Notes under the pieces: model-generated
Databases searched by the model: none
Seen by the model: only the letters and a program-made list of their open reading frames with translations
What the model was told of the DNA's origin: nothing
Shown: positions 10,359 to 24,410 of the stretch, piece after piece
Layout: every line of letters begins with the position of its first letter
How positions within the stretch are numbered: position 1 is the first letter of the stretch
Program-made: the position numbers and the translations under genes
NCBI GenBank assembly: GCA_920105625.2
Contig: OV050030.1
Coordinates: 159,163,863-159,227,862, forward strand
From: Clusia tigrina
Taxonomy: Eukaryota > Arthropoda > Insecta > Diptera > Clusiidae
DNA length: 64,000 nucleotides
Direction of reading: 5' to 3'

Positions 10359-13300
10359 GATTGAATAGTAGCATAGCTATGAGTGATTTCTTAACTTGAC
10401 AAGAGGCACGAGTACCTTATTGTCACAAAATTTCAAGATTTTATTACTCACCAGTAAAAAGTTACAAGTATATAAATGTTGCAAACTCTGATAGATATAA
10501 GACGCACAGTATAGAAGTTAGGGCCATTTGAAGGTTTATCAGTGTTTGATTTGGGACTCCAGGGTAGCATAGCTATGAGCGATAGCTTAAATTGATAAGA
10601 GGCCCGAGTACTTTATTGTCACAAAATTTCAAGATTTTATTACACCACAGTTAAAAGTTACAAGCATTTGGTTGTTCCAAAGTTTGATAGGTATAGGTCG
10701 CACCGTATAGAAGTTAGGGCCATTTAGAGTTTTATCAGTGTTTGTTTTGGGACTCAAGGGTAGCATAGCTATGAACGATAGCTTAAATTGACAAGAGGCA
10801 CGAGTACTTTATTGTCACAAAATTTCAAGGTTTCATGACGCGCCAGTAAAAAGTTACACGCATTTGAATGTTGCAAACATTGATAGGTATAGGAAGCACC
10901 GTAAAGAAGTTAGAGCCATTTGAAGTTTTATCAGTGTTTGATTTGGGTCTCAAGGGTAGCATAGCTTTGAGCGATAGCTTAAATTCACAAGAGGCACGAG
11001 TTCTTTATTGTCACAAAATTTCAAGGTTAAATGACACTCCAGTAAAAAGTTACAAGCATTTGAATGTTGCAAACTTTGATAGGTATAGGACGCACCGTAT
11101 AGAAGTTAGGGCCATTTGAAGTTTAATAAGTGTTTGATTTGGGACTGAAGGGTAGCATAGCTATGAGCGATAGCTTAAAATGATAAGAGGCTCGAGTACT
11201 TTATTGTCACAAAATTTTAAGATTTTATTACACTCCAGTTAAAATTTCAAGCATTTGATTGTTGCAAACTTTGATAGGTATAGGACGCACCGTATAGAAT
11301 TTAGGGCCATTTGAAGTTATATCAGTGTTTGTTTTGGAATTCAATAGTAGCATAGTTATGAGTGATGGCTTAACTTGACAAGAGGCACGAGTACCTTATT
11401 GTCACAAAATTTCAAGTTTTATTACGCCCCAGTAAAAAGTTACAAGTATATAAATGTTGCAAACTCTGATAGATATAAGACGCACAGTATAGAATTTAGG
11501 GCCATTTGAAGTTTTATAAGTGTTTGATTTGGGACTCCAGGGAAGCATAGTTATGAGCGATAGCTTAAATTGATAAGAGGCCCGAGTACTATACTGTCAC
11601 AAAATTTCAAGATTTTATTACACCCCAGTTAAAAGTTACAAGCATTTGAATGTAGCAAACTTTGATATGTATAGGACGCACCGCATAGAAGTTAGGACCA
11701 TTTGAAGTTTTATCTGTGTTTGTTTTGGGACTCAAGGGTAGCATAGCTATGAGCGATAGCTTAAATTGACAAGAGGCACGAGTACTTTATTGTCACAAAA
11801 TTTCAAGGTTTCATGACACTCCAGTAAAAAGTTACAAGCATTTGAATGTTGCAAACTTTGATAGGTATAGGAAGCACCGTATAGAATTTAGGGCCATTTG
11901 AAGTTCTATCAGTGTTTGTTTAGGGATTCAATAGTAGCATAGCTATGAGTGATGGCTTAACTTGACAAGAGGCACGAGTACTTTATTGTCACAAAATTTC
12001 AAGATTTTATTACGCACCATTAAAAAGGTACAAGTATATAAATGTTGCAAACTCTGATAGATATAGGACGCACAGTATAGAATTTAGGGCCATTTGAAGT
12101 TTTATCAGTGTTTGATTTGGGACTCCAGGGTAGCATAGCTATGAGCGATAACTTAAATTGATAAGGAGCTCGAGTACTTTATTGTCACAATATTTCCAGA
12201 TTTTATTACACTCCAGTAAAAAGTTACAAGCATTTGGTTGTTCCAAAGTTTGATATGTATAGGACGCACAGTATAGAAGTTAGGGCTATTTGAAGTTTTA
12301 TCAGTGTTTGTTTTGGGACTCAAGGGTAGCATAGTTATTAGCGATAGCTTAAATTGACAAGAGCCACGAGTTCTTTATTGTCACAAATTTTCAAGATTTT
12401 ATGACGCTCCAGTAAAAAGTTACAAGCATTTGAATGTCGCAAACCTTGATATGTATAGGTCGCACCGAATAGAAGTTAGGGCCATTTGAAGTTTTATCGG
12501 TGTTTGTTTTGGGACTCAAGGGTAGCATAGCTGTGAACGATAGCTTAAATTGACAAGAGGCAGGAGTACTTTATTGTCACAAAATTTCAAGGTTTCATGA
12601 CACTCCAGTGAAAAGTTACAAGCATTTGAATGTTGCAAACTTTGATAGGTATAGGACGCACCGTATAGAAGTTAGGGCCATTTGAAGTTTAATAAGTGTT
12701 TGATTTGGGACTCAAGAGTAGCATAGCTATGAGCGATAGCTTAAAATGAGAAGAGGCTCGAGTACTTTATTGTCACAAAATTTTAAGATTTTATTACACT
12801 CCAGTTAAAATTTCAAGCATTTGATTGTGTCAAATTTTGATAGGTATAGGACGCACCGTTTAGAAGTTATGGCCATTTGAAGTTTTATCAGTGTTTGATT
12901 TGGGACTCAAGGGTAGCATAGCTTTGAGCGATAGCTTAAATTGACAAGAGGCACGAGTACTTTATTGTCACAAAATTTCAAGGTTTCATGACACTCCAGT
13001 GAAAAGTTACAAGCATTTGAATGTTGCAAACTTTGATAGGTATAGGACGCACCGTATAGAAGTTAGGGCCATTTGAAGTTTAATAAGTGTTTGATTTGGG
13101 ACTCAAGGGTAGCATAGCTATGAGCGATAGCTTAAAATGATAAGAGGCTCGAGTACTTTATTGTCACAAAATTTTAAGATTTTATTACACTCCAGTTAAA
13201 ATTTCAAGCATTTGATTGTTGCAAACTTTGATAGGTATAGGACGCACCGTATAGAAGTTAGGGCCATTTGAAGTTTTATCAGTGTTTGTTTTGGGACTCA

Positions 13301-13490
13301 AGGGTAGCATAGCTATGAGCGATAGCTTAAAGTGACAAGAGGCTCGAGTACTTTATTGTCACAAAATTGAAAGGTTTTATTACGCTCCTGTAAAAAGTTA
13401 CACGCTTTTCAATGTTGCAAACTTTGATAGGTATAGGAAGCACCGTATAGAATTTAGGACCATTTGAAGTTATATCAGTGTTTGTTTTGG
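10359..13490. repeat. HOR family M, 16-monomer version (3132 bp)
   Basis: The anchors are GATTGAATAG at 10359 and 13491. It has the same ordered markers as the 11-monomer version plus added monomers, for example the segment with CAAGAGGCAGGAGTAC near 12555. Relative to the next copies it has one extra monomer around 12890-13080. Confidence 0.85.
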
Positions 13491-16400
13491 GATTGAATAG
13501 TAGCATAGCTATGAGTGATTTTTTAACTTGACAAGAGGCACGAGTACCTTATTGTCACAAAATTTCAAGATTTTATTACTCACCAGTAAAAAGTTACAAG
13601 CATATAAATGTTGCAAACTCTGATAGATATAAGACGCACAGTATAGAATTTAGGGCCATTTGAAGTTTTATCAGTGTTTGATTTGGGACTCCAGGGTAGC
13701 ATAGCTATGAGCGATAGCTTAAATTGATAAGAGGCCCGAGTACTTTATTGTCTCAAAATTTCAAGATTTTATTACACCCCAGTTAAAAGTCACAAGCCTT
13801 TGAATGTTGCAAACTTTGATATGTATAGGACGCACCGTATAGAAGTTAGGGCCATTTGAAGGTTTATCAGTGTTTGATTTGGGACTCCAGGGTAGCATAG
13901 CTATGAGCGATAGCTTAAATTGGTAAGAGGCCCGAGTACTTTATTGTCACAAAATTTCAAGATTTTATTACACCACAGTTAAAAGTTACAAGCATTTGGT
14001 TGTTCCAAAGTTTGATAGGTATAGGTCGCACCGTATAGAAGTTAGGGCCATTTGGAGTTTTATCAGTGTTTGTTTTGGGACTCAAGGGTAGCATAGCTAT
14101 GAACGATAGCTTAAATTGACAAGAGGCACGAGTACTTTATTGTCACAAAATTTCAAGGTTTCATGACGCGCCAGTAAAAAGTTACACGCATTTGAATGTT
14201 GCAAACATTGATAGGTATAGGAAGCACCGTAAAGAAGTTAGAGCCATTTGAAGTTTTATCAGTGTTTGATTTGGGTCTCAAGGGTAGCATAGCTTTGAGC
14301 GATAGCTTAAATTCACAAGAGGCACGAGTACTTTATTGTCACAAAATTTCAAGGTTAAATGACACTCCAGTAAAAAGTTACAAGCATTTGAATGTTGCAA
14401 ACTTTGATAGGTATAGGACGCACCGTATAGAAGTTAGGGCCAGTTGAAGTTTAATAAGTGTTTGATTAGGGACTCAAGGGTAGCATAGCTATGAGCGATA
14501 GCTTAAAATGGTAAGAGGCTCGAGTACTTTATTGTCACAAAATTTTAAGATTTTATTACACTCCAGTTAAAATTTCAAGCATTTGATTGTTGCAAACTTT
14601 GATAGGTATAGGACGCACCGTATAGAATTTAGGGCCATTTGAAGTTATATCAGTGTTTGTTTTGTGATTCAATAGTAGCATAGCTATGAGTGATGGCTTA
14701 ACTTGACAAGAGGCACGAGTACCTTATTGTCACAAAATTTCAAGTTTTATTACGCCCCAGTAAAAAGTTACAAGTATATAATTGTTGCAAACTCTGATAG
14801 ATATAAGACGCACAGTATAGAATTTAGGGCCATTTGAAGTTTTATAAGTGTTTGATTTGGGACTCCAGGGAAGCATAGTTATGAGCGATAGCTTAAATTG
14901 ATAAGAGGCCCGAGTACTATACTGTCACAAAATTTCAAGATTTTATTACAGCCCAGTTAAAAGTTACAAGCATTTGAATGTTGCAAACTTTGATATGTAT
15001 AGGACGCACCGCATAGAAGTTAGGACCATTTGAAGTTTTATCTGTGTTTGTTTTGGGACTCAAGGGTAGCATAGCTATGAGCGATAGCTTAACTTGATAA
15101 GAGGCTCGAGTACTTTATTGTCACAAAGTTTCAAGATTTCATGACGCTCCAGTAAAAAGTGACAAGCATTTGAATGTTGCAAACTTTGATAGGTACAGGA
15201 AGCACCGTATAGAATTTAGGGCCATTTGAAGTTATATCAGTGTTTGTTTAGGGATTCAATAGTAGCATAGCTATGAGTGATGGGTTAACTTGACAAGAGG
15301 CACGAGTACTTTATTGTCACAAAATTTCAAGATTTTATTACGCACCATTAAAAAGGTACTAGTATATAAATGTTGCAAACTCTGATAGATATAGGACGCA
15401 CAGTATAGAATTTAGGGCCATTTGAAGTTTTTTCAGTGTTTGATTTGGGACTCCAGGGTAGCATTGCTATGAGCGATAACTTAAATTGATAAGGAGCTTG
15501 AGTACTTTATTGTCACCAAATTTCAAGGTTTCATGACGCTCCAGTAAAAAGTTACAAGCATTTGAATGTTGCAAACTTTGATAGGTATAGGAAGCACTGT
15601 ATAAAAGTTAGGGCCATTTGAAGTTTTATCAGTGTTTGATTTGGACTCAAGGATAGCATAGCTATGAGCGATAGCTTAAATTAATAAGAGGCACGAATAC
15701 TTTATTTTCACAAAATGTCAAGGTTTTATGACGCTCCAGTAAAAACTTACAAGCATTTGATTGTTGCAAACTGTGATAGATATAAGACGCACCGTATAGA
15801 AGTTAGGGCCATTTGAAGTTTTATAAGTGTTTGATTTGGGACTCAAGGGTAGCATAGCTATGAGCGATAGCTTAAATTTATAAGAGGCTCGAGTACTTTA
15901 TTGTCACAAAATTTCAAGATCTTATTACGCTCCAGTAAAAAGTTACAAGCATTTGAATGTTGCAAACTTTGATACATAGAGGACGCACAGTATAGAATTT
16001 GGAGCCATTTGAAGTTTTATAAGTGTTTGATTTGGGACTCAAGGGTAGCATAGCTATGAGCGATAGCTTAATTTGATAAGAGGCTCGAGTACTTTATTGC
16101 TACAAACTTTCCAGATTTTATTACACTCCAGTAAAAAGTTACAAGCATTTGGTTGTTCCAAAGTTTGATATGTATAGGACGCACAGTATAGAAGTTAGGG
16201 CTATTTGAAGTTTTATCAGTGTTTGTTTTGGGACTCAAGGGTAGCATAGTTATTAGCGATAGCTTAAATTGACAAGAGCCACGAGTTCTTTATTGTCACA
16301 AAATTTCAAGATTTTATGACGCTCCAGTAAAAAGTTACAAGCATTTGAATGTCGCAAACTTTGATAGGTATAGGTCGCACCGTATAGAAGTTAGGGCCAT

Positions 16401-17209
16401 TTGAAGTTTTATCGGTGTTTGTTTTGGGACTCAAGGGTAGCATAGCTGTGAACGATAGCTTAAATTGACAAGAGGCAGGAGTACTTTATTGTCACAAAAT
16501 TTCAAGGTTTCATGACACTCCAGTGAAAAGTTACAAGCATTTGAATGTTGCAAACTTTGATAGGTATAGGACGCACCGTATAGAAGTTAGGGCCATTTGA
16601 AGTTTAATAAGTGTTTGATTTGGGACTCAAGGGTAGCATAGCTATGAGCGATAGCTTAAAATGAGAAGAGGCTCGAGTACTTTATTGTCACAAAATTTTA
16701 AGATTTTATTACACTCCAGTTAAAATTTCAAGCATTTGATTGTGCCAAATTTTGATAGGTATAGGACGCACCGTATAGAAGTTAGGGCCATTTGAAGTTT
16801 AATAAGTGTTTGATTTGGGACTCAAGGGTAGCATAGCTATGAGCGATAGCTTAAAATGATAAGAGGCTCGAGTACTTTATTGTCACAAAATTTTAAGATT
16901 TTATTACACTCCAGTTAAAATTTCAAGCATTTGATTGTTGCAAACTTTGATAGGTATAGGACGCACCGTATAGAAGTTAGCGCCATTTGAAGTTTTATCA
17001 GTGTTTGTTTTGGGACTCAAGGGTAGCATAGCTATGAGCGATAGCTTAAAGTGACAAGAGGCTCGAGTACTTTATTGTCACAAAATTGAAAGGTTTTATT
17101 ACGCTCCTGTAAAAAGTTACACGCTTTTCAATGTTGCAAACTTTGATAGGTATAGGAAGCACCGTATAGAATTTAGGGCCATTTGAAGTTATATCAGTGT
17201 TTGTTTTGG
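13491..17209. repeat. HOR family M, 19-monomer copy 1 (3719 bp)
   Basis: The anchors are at 13491 and 17210. Direct line-by-line comparison with the next 3719 bp shows only occasional substitutions (for example GATTTTTTAAC versus GATTTCTTAAC at the anchor, and CATATAAATGTTG versus TATATAAATGTCG). The homology at an offset of exactly 3719 starts earlier, at about 13081. Confidence 0.93.
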
Positions 17210-20200
17210 GATTGAATAGTAGCATAGCTATGAGTGATTTCTTAACTTGACAAGAGGCACGAGTACCTTATTGTCACAAAATTTCAAGATTTTATTACTC
17301 ACCAGTAAAAAGTTACAAGTATATAAATGTCGCAAACTCTGATAGATATAAGACGCACGGTATAGAATTTAGGGCCATTTGTAGTTTTATCAGTGTTTGA
17401 TTTGGGACTCAAGGGTAGCATAGCTATGAGCGATAGCTTAAATTGATAAGAGGCCCGAGTACTTTATTGTCTCAAAATTTCAAGATTTTATTACACCCCA
17501 GTTAAAAGTCACAAGCCTTTGAATGTTGCAAACTTTGATATGTATAGGACGCACCGTATAGAAGTTAGGGCCATTTGAAGGTTTGTCAGTGTTTGATTTG
17601 GGACTCCAGGGTAGCATAGCTATGACCGATAGCTTAAATTGATAAGAGGCCCAAGTACTTTATTGTCACAAAATTTCAAGATTTTATTACACCACAGTTA
17701 AAAGTTACAAGCATTTGGTTGTTCCAAAGTTTGATAGGTATAGGTCGCACCGTATAGAAGTTAGGGCCATTTGGAGTTTTATCAGTGTTTGTTTTGGGAC
17801 TCAAGGGTAGCATAGCTATGAACGATAGCTTAAATTGACAAGAGGCACGAGTACTTTATTGTCACAAAATTTCAAGGTTTCATGACGCGCCAGTAAAAAG
17901 TTACACGCATTTGAATGTTGCAAACATTGATAGGTATCGGAAGCACCGTAAAGAAGTTAGAGCCATTTGAAGTTTTATCAGTGTTTGATTTGGGTCTCAA
18001 GGGTAGCATAGCTTTGAGCGATAGCTTAAATTCACAAGAGGCACGAGTACTTTATTGTCACAAAATTTCAAGGTTTCATGACAATCCAGTAAAAAGTTAC
18101 AAGCATTTGAATGTTGCAAACTTTGATAGGTATAGGACGCACCGTATAGAAGTTAGGGCCATTTGAAGTTTAATAAGTGTTTGATTTGGGACTCAAGGGT
18201 AGCATAGCTATGAGCGATAGCTTAAAATGATAAGAGGCTCGAGTACTTTATTGTCACAAAATTTTAAGATTTTATTACACTCCAGTTAAAATTTCAAGCA
18301 TTTGATTGTTGCAAACTTTGATAGGTATAGGACGCACCGTATAGAATTTAGGGCCATTTGAAGTTATACCAGTGTTTGTTTCGGGATTCAATAGTAGCAT
18401 AGCTATGAGTGATGGCTTAACTTGACAAGAGGCACGAGTACCTTATTGTCACAAAATTTCAAGTTTTATTACGCCCCAGTAAAAAGTTACAAGTATATAA
18501 ATGTTGCAAACTCTGATAGATATAAGACGCACAGTATAGAATTTAGGGCCATTTGAAGTTTTATAAGTGTTTGATTTGGGACTCCAGGGAAGCATAGTTA
18601 TGAGCGATAGCTTAAATTGATAAGAGGCCCGAGTACTATACTGTCACAAAATTTCAAGATTTTATTACACCCCAGTTAAAAGTTACAAGCATTTGAATGT
18701 TGCAAACTTTGATATGTATAGGACGCACCGCATAGAAGTTAGGACCATTTGAAGTTTTATCTGTGTTTGTTTTGGGACTCAAGGGTAGCATAGCTATGAG
18801 CGATAGCTTAACTTGATAAGAGGCTCGAGTACTTTATTGTCACAAAGTTTCAAGATTTCATGACGCTCCAGTAAAAAGTGACAAGCATTTGAATGTTGCA
18901 AACTTTGATAGGTACAGGAAGCACCGTATAGAATTTAGGGCCATTTGAAGTTATATCAGTGTTTGTTTAGGGATTCAATAGTAGCATAGCTATGAGTGAT
19001 GGGTTAACTTGACAAGAGGCACGAGTACTTTATTGTCACAAAATTTCAAGATTTTATTACGCACCATTAAAAAGGTACTAGTATATAAATGTTGCAAACT
19101 CTGATAGATATAGGACGCACAGTATAGAATTTAGGGCCATTTGAAGTTTTATCAGTGTTTGATTTGGGACTCCAGGGTAGCATTGCTATGAGCGATAACT
19201 TAAATTGATAAGGAGCTTGAGTACTTTATTGTCACCAAATTTCAAGGTTTCATGACGCTCCAGTAAAAAGTTACAAGCATTTGAATGTTGCAAACTTTGA
19301 TAGGTATAGGAAGCACTGTATAAAAGTTAGGGCCATTTGAAGTTTTATCAGTGTTTGATTTGGACTCAAGGATAGCATAGCTATGAGCGATAGCTTAAAT
19401 TAATAAGAGGCACGAATACTTTATTTTCACAAAATGTCAAGGTTTTATGACGCTCCAGTAAAAACTTACAAGCATTTGATTGTTGCAAACTGTGATAGAT
19501 ATAAGACGCACCGTATAGAAGTTAGGGCCATTTGAAGTTTTATAAGTGTTTGATTTGGGACTCAAGGGTAGCATAGCTATGAGCGATAGCTTAAATTTAT
19601 AAGAGGCTCGAGTACTTTATTGTCACAAAATTTCAAGATCTTATTACGCTCCAGTAAAAAGTTACAAGCATTTGAATGTTGCAAACTTTGATACATAGAG
19701 GACGCACAGTATAGAATTTGGAGCCATTTGAAGTTTTATAAGTGTTTGATTTGGGACTCAAGGGTAGCATAGCTATGAGCGATAGCTTAATTTGATAAGA
19801 GGCTCGAGTACTTTATTGCTACAAACTTTCCAGATTTTATTACACTCCAGTAAAAAGTTACAAGCATTTGGTTGTTCCAAAGTTTGATATGTATAGGACG
19901 CACAGTATAGAAGTTAGGGCTATTTGAAGTTTTATCAGTGTTTGTTTTGGGACTCAAGGGTAGCATAGTTATTAGCGATAGCTTAAATTGACAAGAGCCA
20001 CGAGTTCTTTATTGTCACAAAATTTCAAGATTTTATGACGCTCCAGTAAAAAGTTACAAGCATTTGAATGTCGCAAACTTTGATAGGTATAGGTCGCACC
20101 GTATAGAAGTTAGGGCCATTTGAAGTTTTATCGGTGTTTGTTTTGGGACTCAAGGGTAGCATAGCTGTGAACGATAGCTTAAATTGACAAGAGGCAGGAG

Positions 20201-20928
20201 TACTTTATTGTCACAAAATTTCAAGGTTTCATGACACTCCAGTGAAAAGTTACAAGCATTTGAATGTTGCAAACTTTGATAGGTATAGGACGCACCGTAT
20301 AGAAGTTAGGGCCATTTGAAGTTTAATAAGTGTTTGATTTGGGACTCAAGGGTAGCATAGCTATGAGCGATAGCTTAAAATGAGAAGAGGCTCGAGTACT
20401 TTATTGTCACAAAATTTTAAGATTTTATTACACTCCAGTTAAAATTTCAAGCATTTGATTGTGTCAAATTTTGATAGGTATAGGACGCACCGTATAGAAG
20501 TTAGGGCCATTTGAAGTTTAATAAGTGTTTGATTTGGGACTCAAGGGTAGCATAGCTATGAGCGATAGCTTAAAATGATAAGAGGCTCGAGTACTTTATT
20601 GTCACAAAATTTTAAGATTTTATTACACTCCAGTTAAAATTTCAAGCATTTGATTGTTGCAAACTTTGATAGGTATAGGACGCACCGTATAGAAGTTAGC
20701 GCCATTTGAAGTTTTATCAGTGTTTGTTTTGGGACTCAAGGGTAGCATAGCTATGAGCGATAGCTTAAATTGACAAGAGGCTCGAGTACTTTATTGTCAC
20801 AAAATTGAAAGGTTTTATTACGCTCCTGTAAAAAGTTACACGCTTTTCAATGTTGCAAACTTTGATAGGTATAGGAAGCACCGTATAGAATTTAGGGCCA
20901 TTTGAAGTTATATCAGTGTTTGTTTTGG
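17210..20928. repeat. HOR family M, 19-monomer copy 2 (3719 bp)
   Basis: The anchors are at 17210 and 20929. It is very close to the following copy: the marker-bearing segments at 17915 and 21634 differ by very few bases, and both carry GGTATCGG where copy 1 has GGTATAGG. Copies 2 and 3 are therefore the more recent pair. Confidence 0.93.
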
Positions 20929-22529
20929 GATTGAATAGTAGCATAGCTATGAGTGATTTCTTAACTTGACAAGAGGCACGAGTACCTTATTGTCACAAAA
21001 TTTCAAGATTTTATTACTCACCAGTAAAAAGTTACAAGTATATAAATGTCGCAAACTCTGATAGATATAAGACGCACGGTATAGAATTTAGGGCCATTTG
21101 AAGTTTTATCAGTGTTTGATTTGGGACTCAAGGGTAGCATAGCTATGAGCGATAGCTTAAATTGATAAGAGGCCCGAGTACTTTATTGTCTCAAAATTTC
21201 AAGATTTTATTACACCCCAGTTAAAAGTCACAAGCCTTTGAATGTTGCAAACTTTGATATGTATAGGACGCACCGTATAGAAGTTAGGGCCATTTGAAGG
21301 TTTGTCAGTGTTTGATTTGGGACTCCAGGGTAGCATAGCTATGACCGATAGCTTAAATTGATAAGAGGCCCGAGTACTTTATTGTCACAAAATTTCAAGA
21401 TTTTATTACACCACAGTTAAAAGTTACAAGCATTTGGTTGTTCCAAAGTTTGATAGGTATAGGTCGCACCGTATAGAAGTTAGGGCCATTTGGAGTTTTA
21501 TCAGTGTTTGTTTTGGGACTCAAGGGTAGCATAGCTATGAACGATAGCTTAAATTGACAAGAGGCACGAGTACTTTATTGTCACAAAATTTCAAGGTTTC
21601 ATGACGCGCCAGTAAAAAGTTACACGCATTTGAATGTTGCAAACATTGATAGGTATCGGAAGCACCGTAAAGAAGTTAGAGCCATTTGAAGTTTTATCAG
21701 TGTTTGATTTGGGTCTCAAGGGTAGCATAGCTTTGAGCGATAGCTTAAATTCACAAGAGGCACGAGTACTTTATTGTCACAAAATTTCAAGGTTTCATGA
21801 CACTCCAGTAAAAAGTTACAAGCATTTGAATGTTGCAAACTTTGATAGGTATAGGACGCACCGTATAGAAGTTAGGGCCATTTGAAGTTTAATAAGTGTT
21901 TGATTTGGGACTCAAGGGTAGCATAGCTATGAGCGATAGCTTAAAATGATAAGAGGCTCGAGTACTTTATTGTCACAAAATTTTAAGATTTTGTTACACT
22001 CCAGTTAAAATTTCAAGCATTTGATTGTTGCAAACTTTGATAGGTATAGGACGCACCGTATAGAATTTAGGGCCATTTGAAGTTATACCAGTGTTTGTTT
22101 TGGGATTCAATAGTAGCATAGCTATGAGTGATGGCTTAACTTGACAAGAGGCACGAGTACCTTATTGTCACAAAATTTCAAGTTTTATTACGCCCCAGTA
22201 AAAAGTTACAAGTATATAAATGTTGCAAACTCTGATAGATATAAGACGCACAGTATAGAATTTAGGGCCATTTAAAGTTTTATAAGTGTTTGATTTGGGA
22301 CTCCAGGGAAGCATAGTTATGAGCGATAGCTTAAATTGATAAGAGGCCCGAGTACTATACTGTCACAAAATTTCAAGATTTTATTACACCCCAGTTAAAA
22401 GTTACAAGCATTTGAATGTTGCAAACTTTGATATGTATAGGACGCACCGCATAGAAGTTAGGACCATTTGAAGTTTTATCTGTGTTTGTTTTGGGACTCA
22501 AGGGTAGCATAGCTATGAGCGATAGCTTA

Positions 22530-23312
22530 AATTGACAAGAGGCACGAGTACTTTATTGTCACAAAATTTCAAGGTTTCATGACACTCCAGTAAAAAGTTA
22601 CAAGCATTTGAATGTTGCAAACTTTGATAGGTATAGGACGCACCGTATAGAAGTTAGGGACATTTGAAGTTTAATAAGTGTTTGATTTGGGACTCAAGGG
22701 TACCATAGCTATGAGCGATAGCTTAAAATGATAAGAGGCTCGAGTACTTTATTGTCACAAAATTTTAAGATTTTATTACACTCCAGTTAAAATTTCAAGC
22801 ATTTGATTGTTGCAAACTTTGATAGGTATAGGACGCACCGTATAGAATTTAGGGCCATTTGAAGTTATATCAGTGTTTGTTTTGGGATTTAATAGTAGCA
22901 TAGCTATGAGTGATGGCTTAACTTGACAAGAGGCACGAGTACCTTATTGTCACAAAACTTCAAGATTTTATTACGCCCCAGTAAAAAGTTACAAGTATAT
23001 AAATGTTGCAAACTCTGATAGATATAAGACGCACAGTATAGAATTTAGGGCCATTTGAAGTTTTATAAGTGTTTGATTTGGGACTCCAGGGAAGCATAGT
23101 TATGAGCGATAGCTTAAATTGATAAGAGGCCCGAGTACTATACTGTCACAAAATTTCAAGATTTTATTACACCCCAGTTAAAAGTTACAAGCATTTGAAT
23201 GTTGCAAACTTTGATATGTATAGGACGCACCGCATAGAAGTTAGGACCATTTGAAGTTTTATCTGTGTTTGTTTTGGGACTCAAGGGTAGCATAGCTATG
23301 AGCGATAGCTTA
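22530..23312. repeat. 783-bp four-monomer tandem duplication
   Basis: Markers recur at exactly 783 bp: GGTTTCATGACACTCC at 21790 and 22573, and CCAGGGAAGC at 22303 and 23086. The counterpart of ACTTGATAAG at 18811 is found at 23313, 4502 bp away, which is 3719 + 783. The segment is absent from 19-mer copies 1 and 2. Confidence 0.9.
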
Positions 23313-24369
23313 ACTTGATAAGAGGCTCGAGTACTTTATTGTCACAAAGTTTCAAGATTTCATGACGCTCCAGTAAAAAGTTACAAGCATTTGAATGTTG
23401 CAAACTTTGATAGGTATAGGAAGCACCGTATAGAATTTAGGGCCATTTGAAGTTATATCAGTGTTTGTTTAGGGATTCAATAGTAGCATAGCTATGAGTG
23501 ATGGCTTAACTTGACAAGAGGCACGAGTACTTTATTGTCACAAAATTTCAAGATTTTATTACGCACCATTAAAAAGGTACAAGTATATAAATGTTGCAAA
23601 CTCTGATAGATATAGGACGCACAGTATAGAATTTAGGGCCATTTGAAGTTTTATCAGTGTTTGATTTGGGACTCCAGGGTAGCATAGCTATGAGCGATAG
23701 CTTAAATTGATAAGGAGCTCGAGTACTTTATTGTCACAAAATTTCAAGGTTTCATGACACTCCAGTAAAAAGTTACAAGCATTTGATTGTTTCAAACTGT
23801 GATAGATATAAGACGCACCGTATAGAAGTTAGGGCCATTTGAAGTTTTATAAGTGTTTGATTTGGGACTCAAGGGTAGCATAGCTATGAGCGATAGCTTA
23901 AATTTATAAGAGGCTCGAGTACTTTATTGTCACAAAATTTCAAGATCTTATTACGCTCCAGTAAAAAGTTACAAGCATTTGAATGTTGCAAACTTTGATA
24001 GATAGAGGACGCACAGTATAGAATTTGGAGCCATTTGAAGTTTTATAAGTGTTTGATTTGGGACTCAAGGGTAGCATAGCTATGAGCGATAGCTTAATTT
24101 GATAAGAGGCTCGAGTACTTTATTGCCACAAAATTTCCAGATTTTATTACACTCCAGTAAAAAGTTACAAGCATTTGGTTGTTTTAAAGTTTGATATGTA
24201 TAGGACGCACAGTATAGAAGTTAGGGCTATTTGAAGTTTTATCAGTGTTTGTTTTGGGACTCAAGGGTATCATAGTTATTAGCGATAGCTTAAATTGACA
24301 AGAGCCACGAGTTCTTTATTGTCACAAAATTTCAAGATTTTATGACGCACCAGTAAAAAGTTACAAGCA

Positions 24370-24410
24370 TTTGAATGTCGCAAACTTTGACAGGTAGGGC
24401 CATTTGAAGT
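24370..24410. repeat. 23-bp deletion scar in a monomer
   Basis: CAAACTTTGACAGGTAGGGCC replaces the usual GATAGGTATAGG...GAAGTTAGGGCC, removing about 23 bp between the two AGGT/TAGG-like ends. The monomer order also jumps here relative to the 3719-bp copies. Confidence 0.85.
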
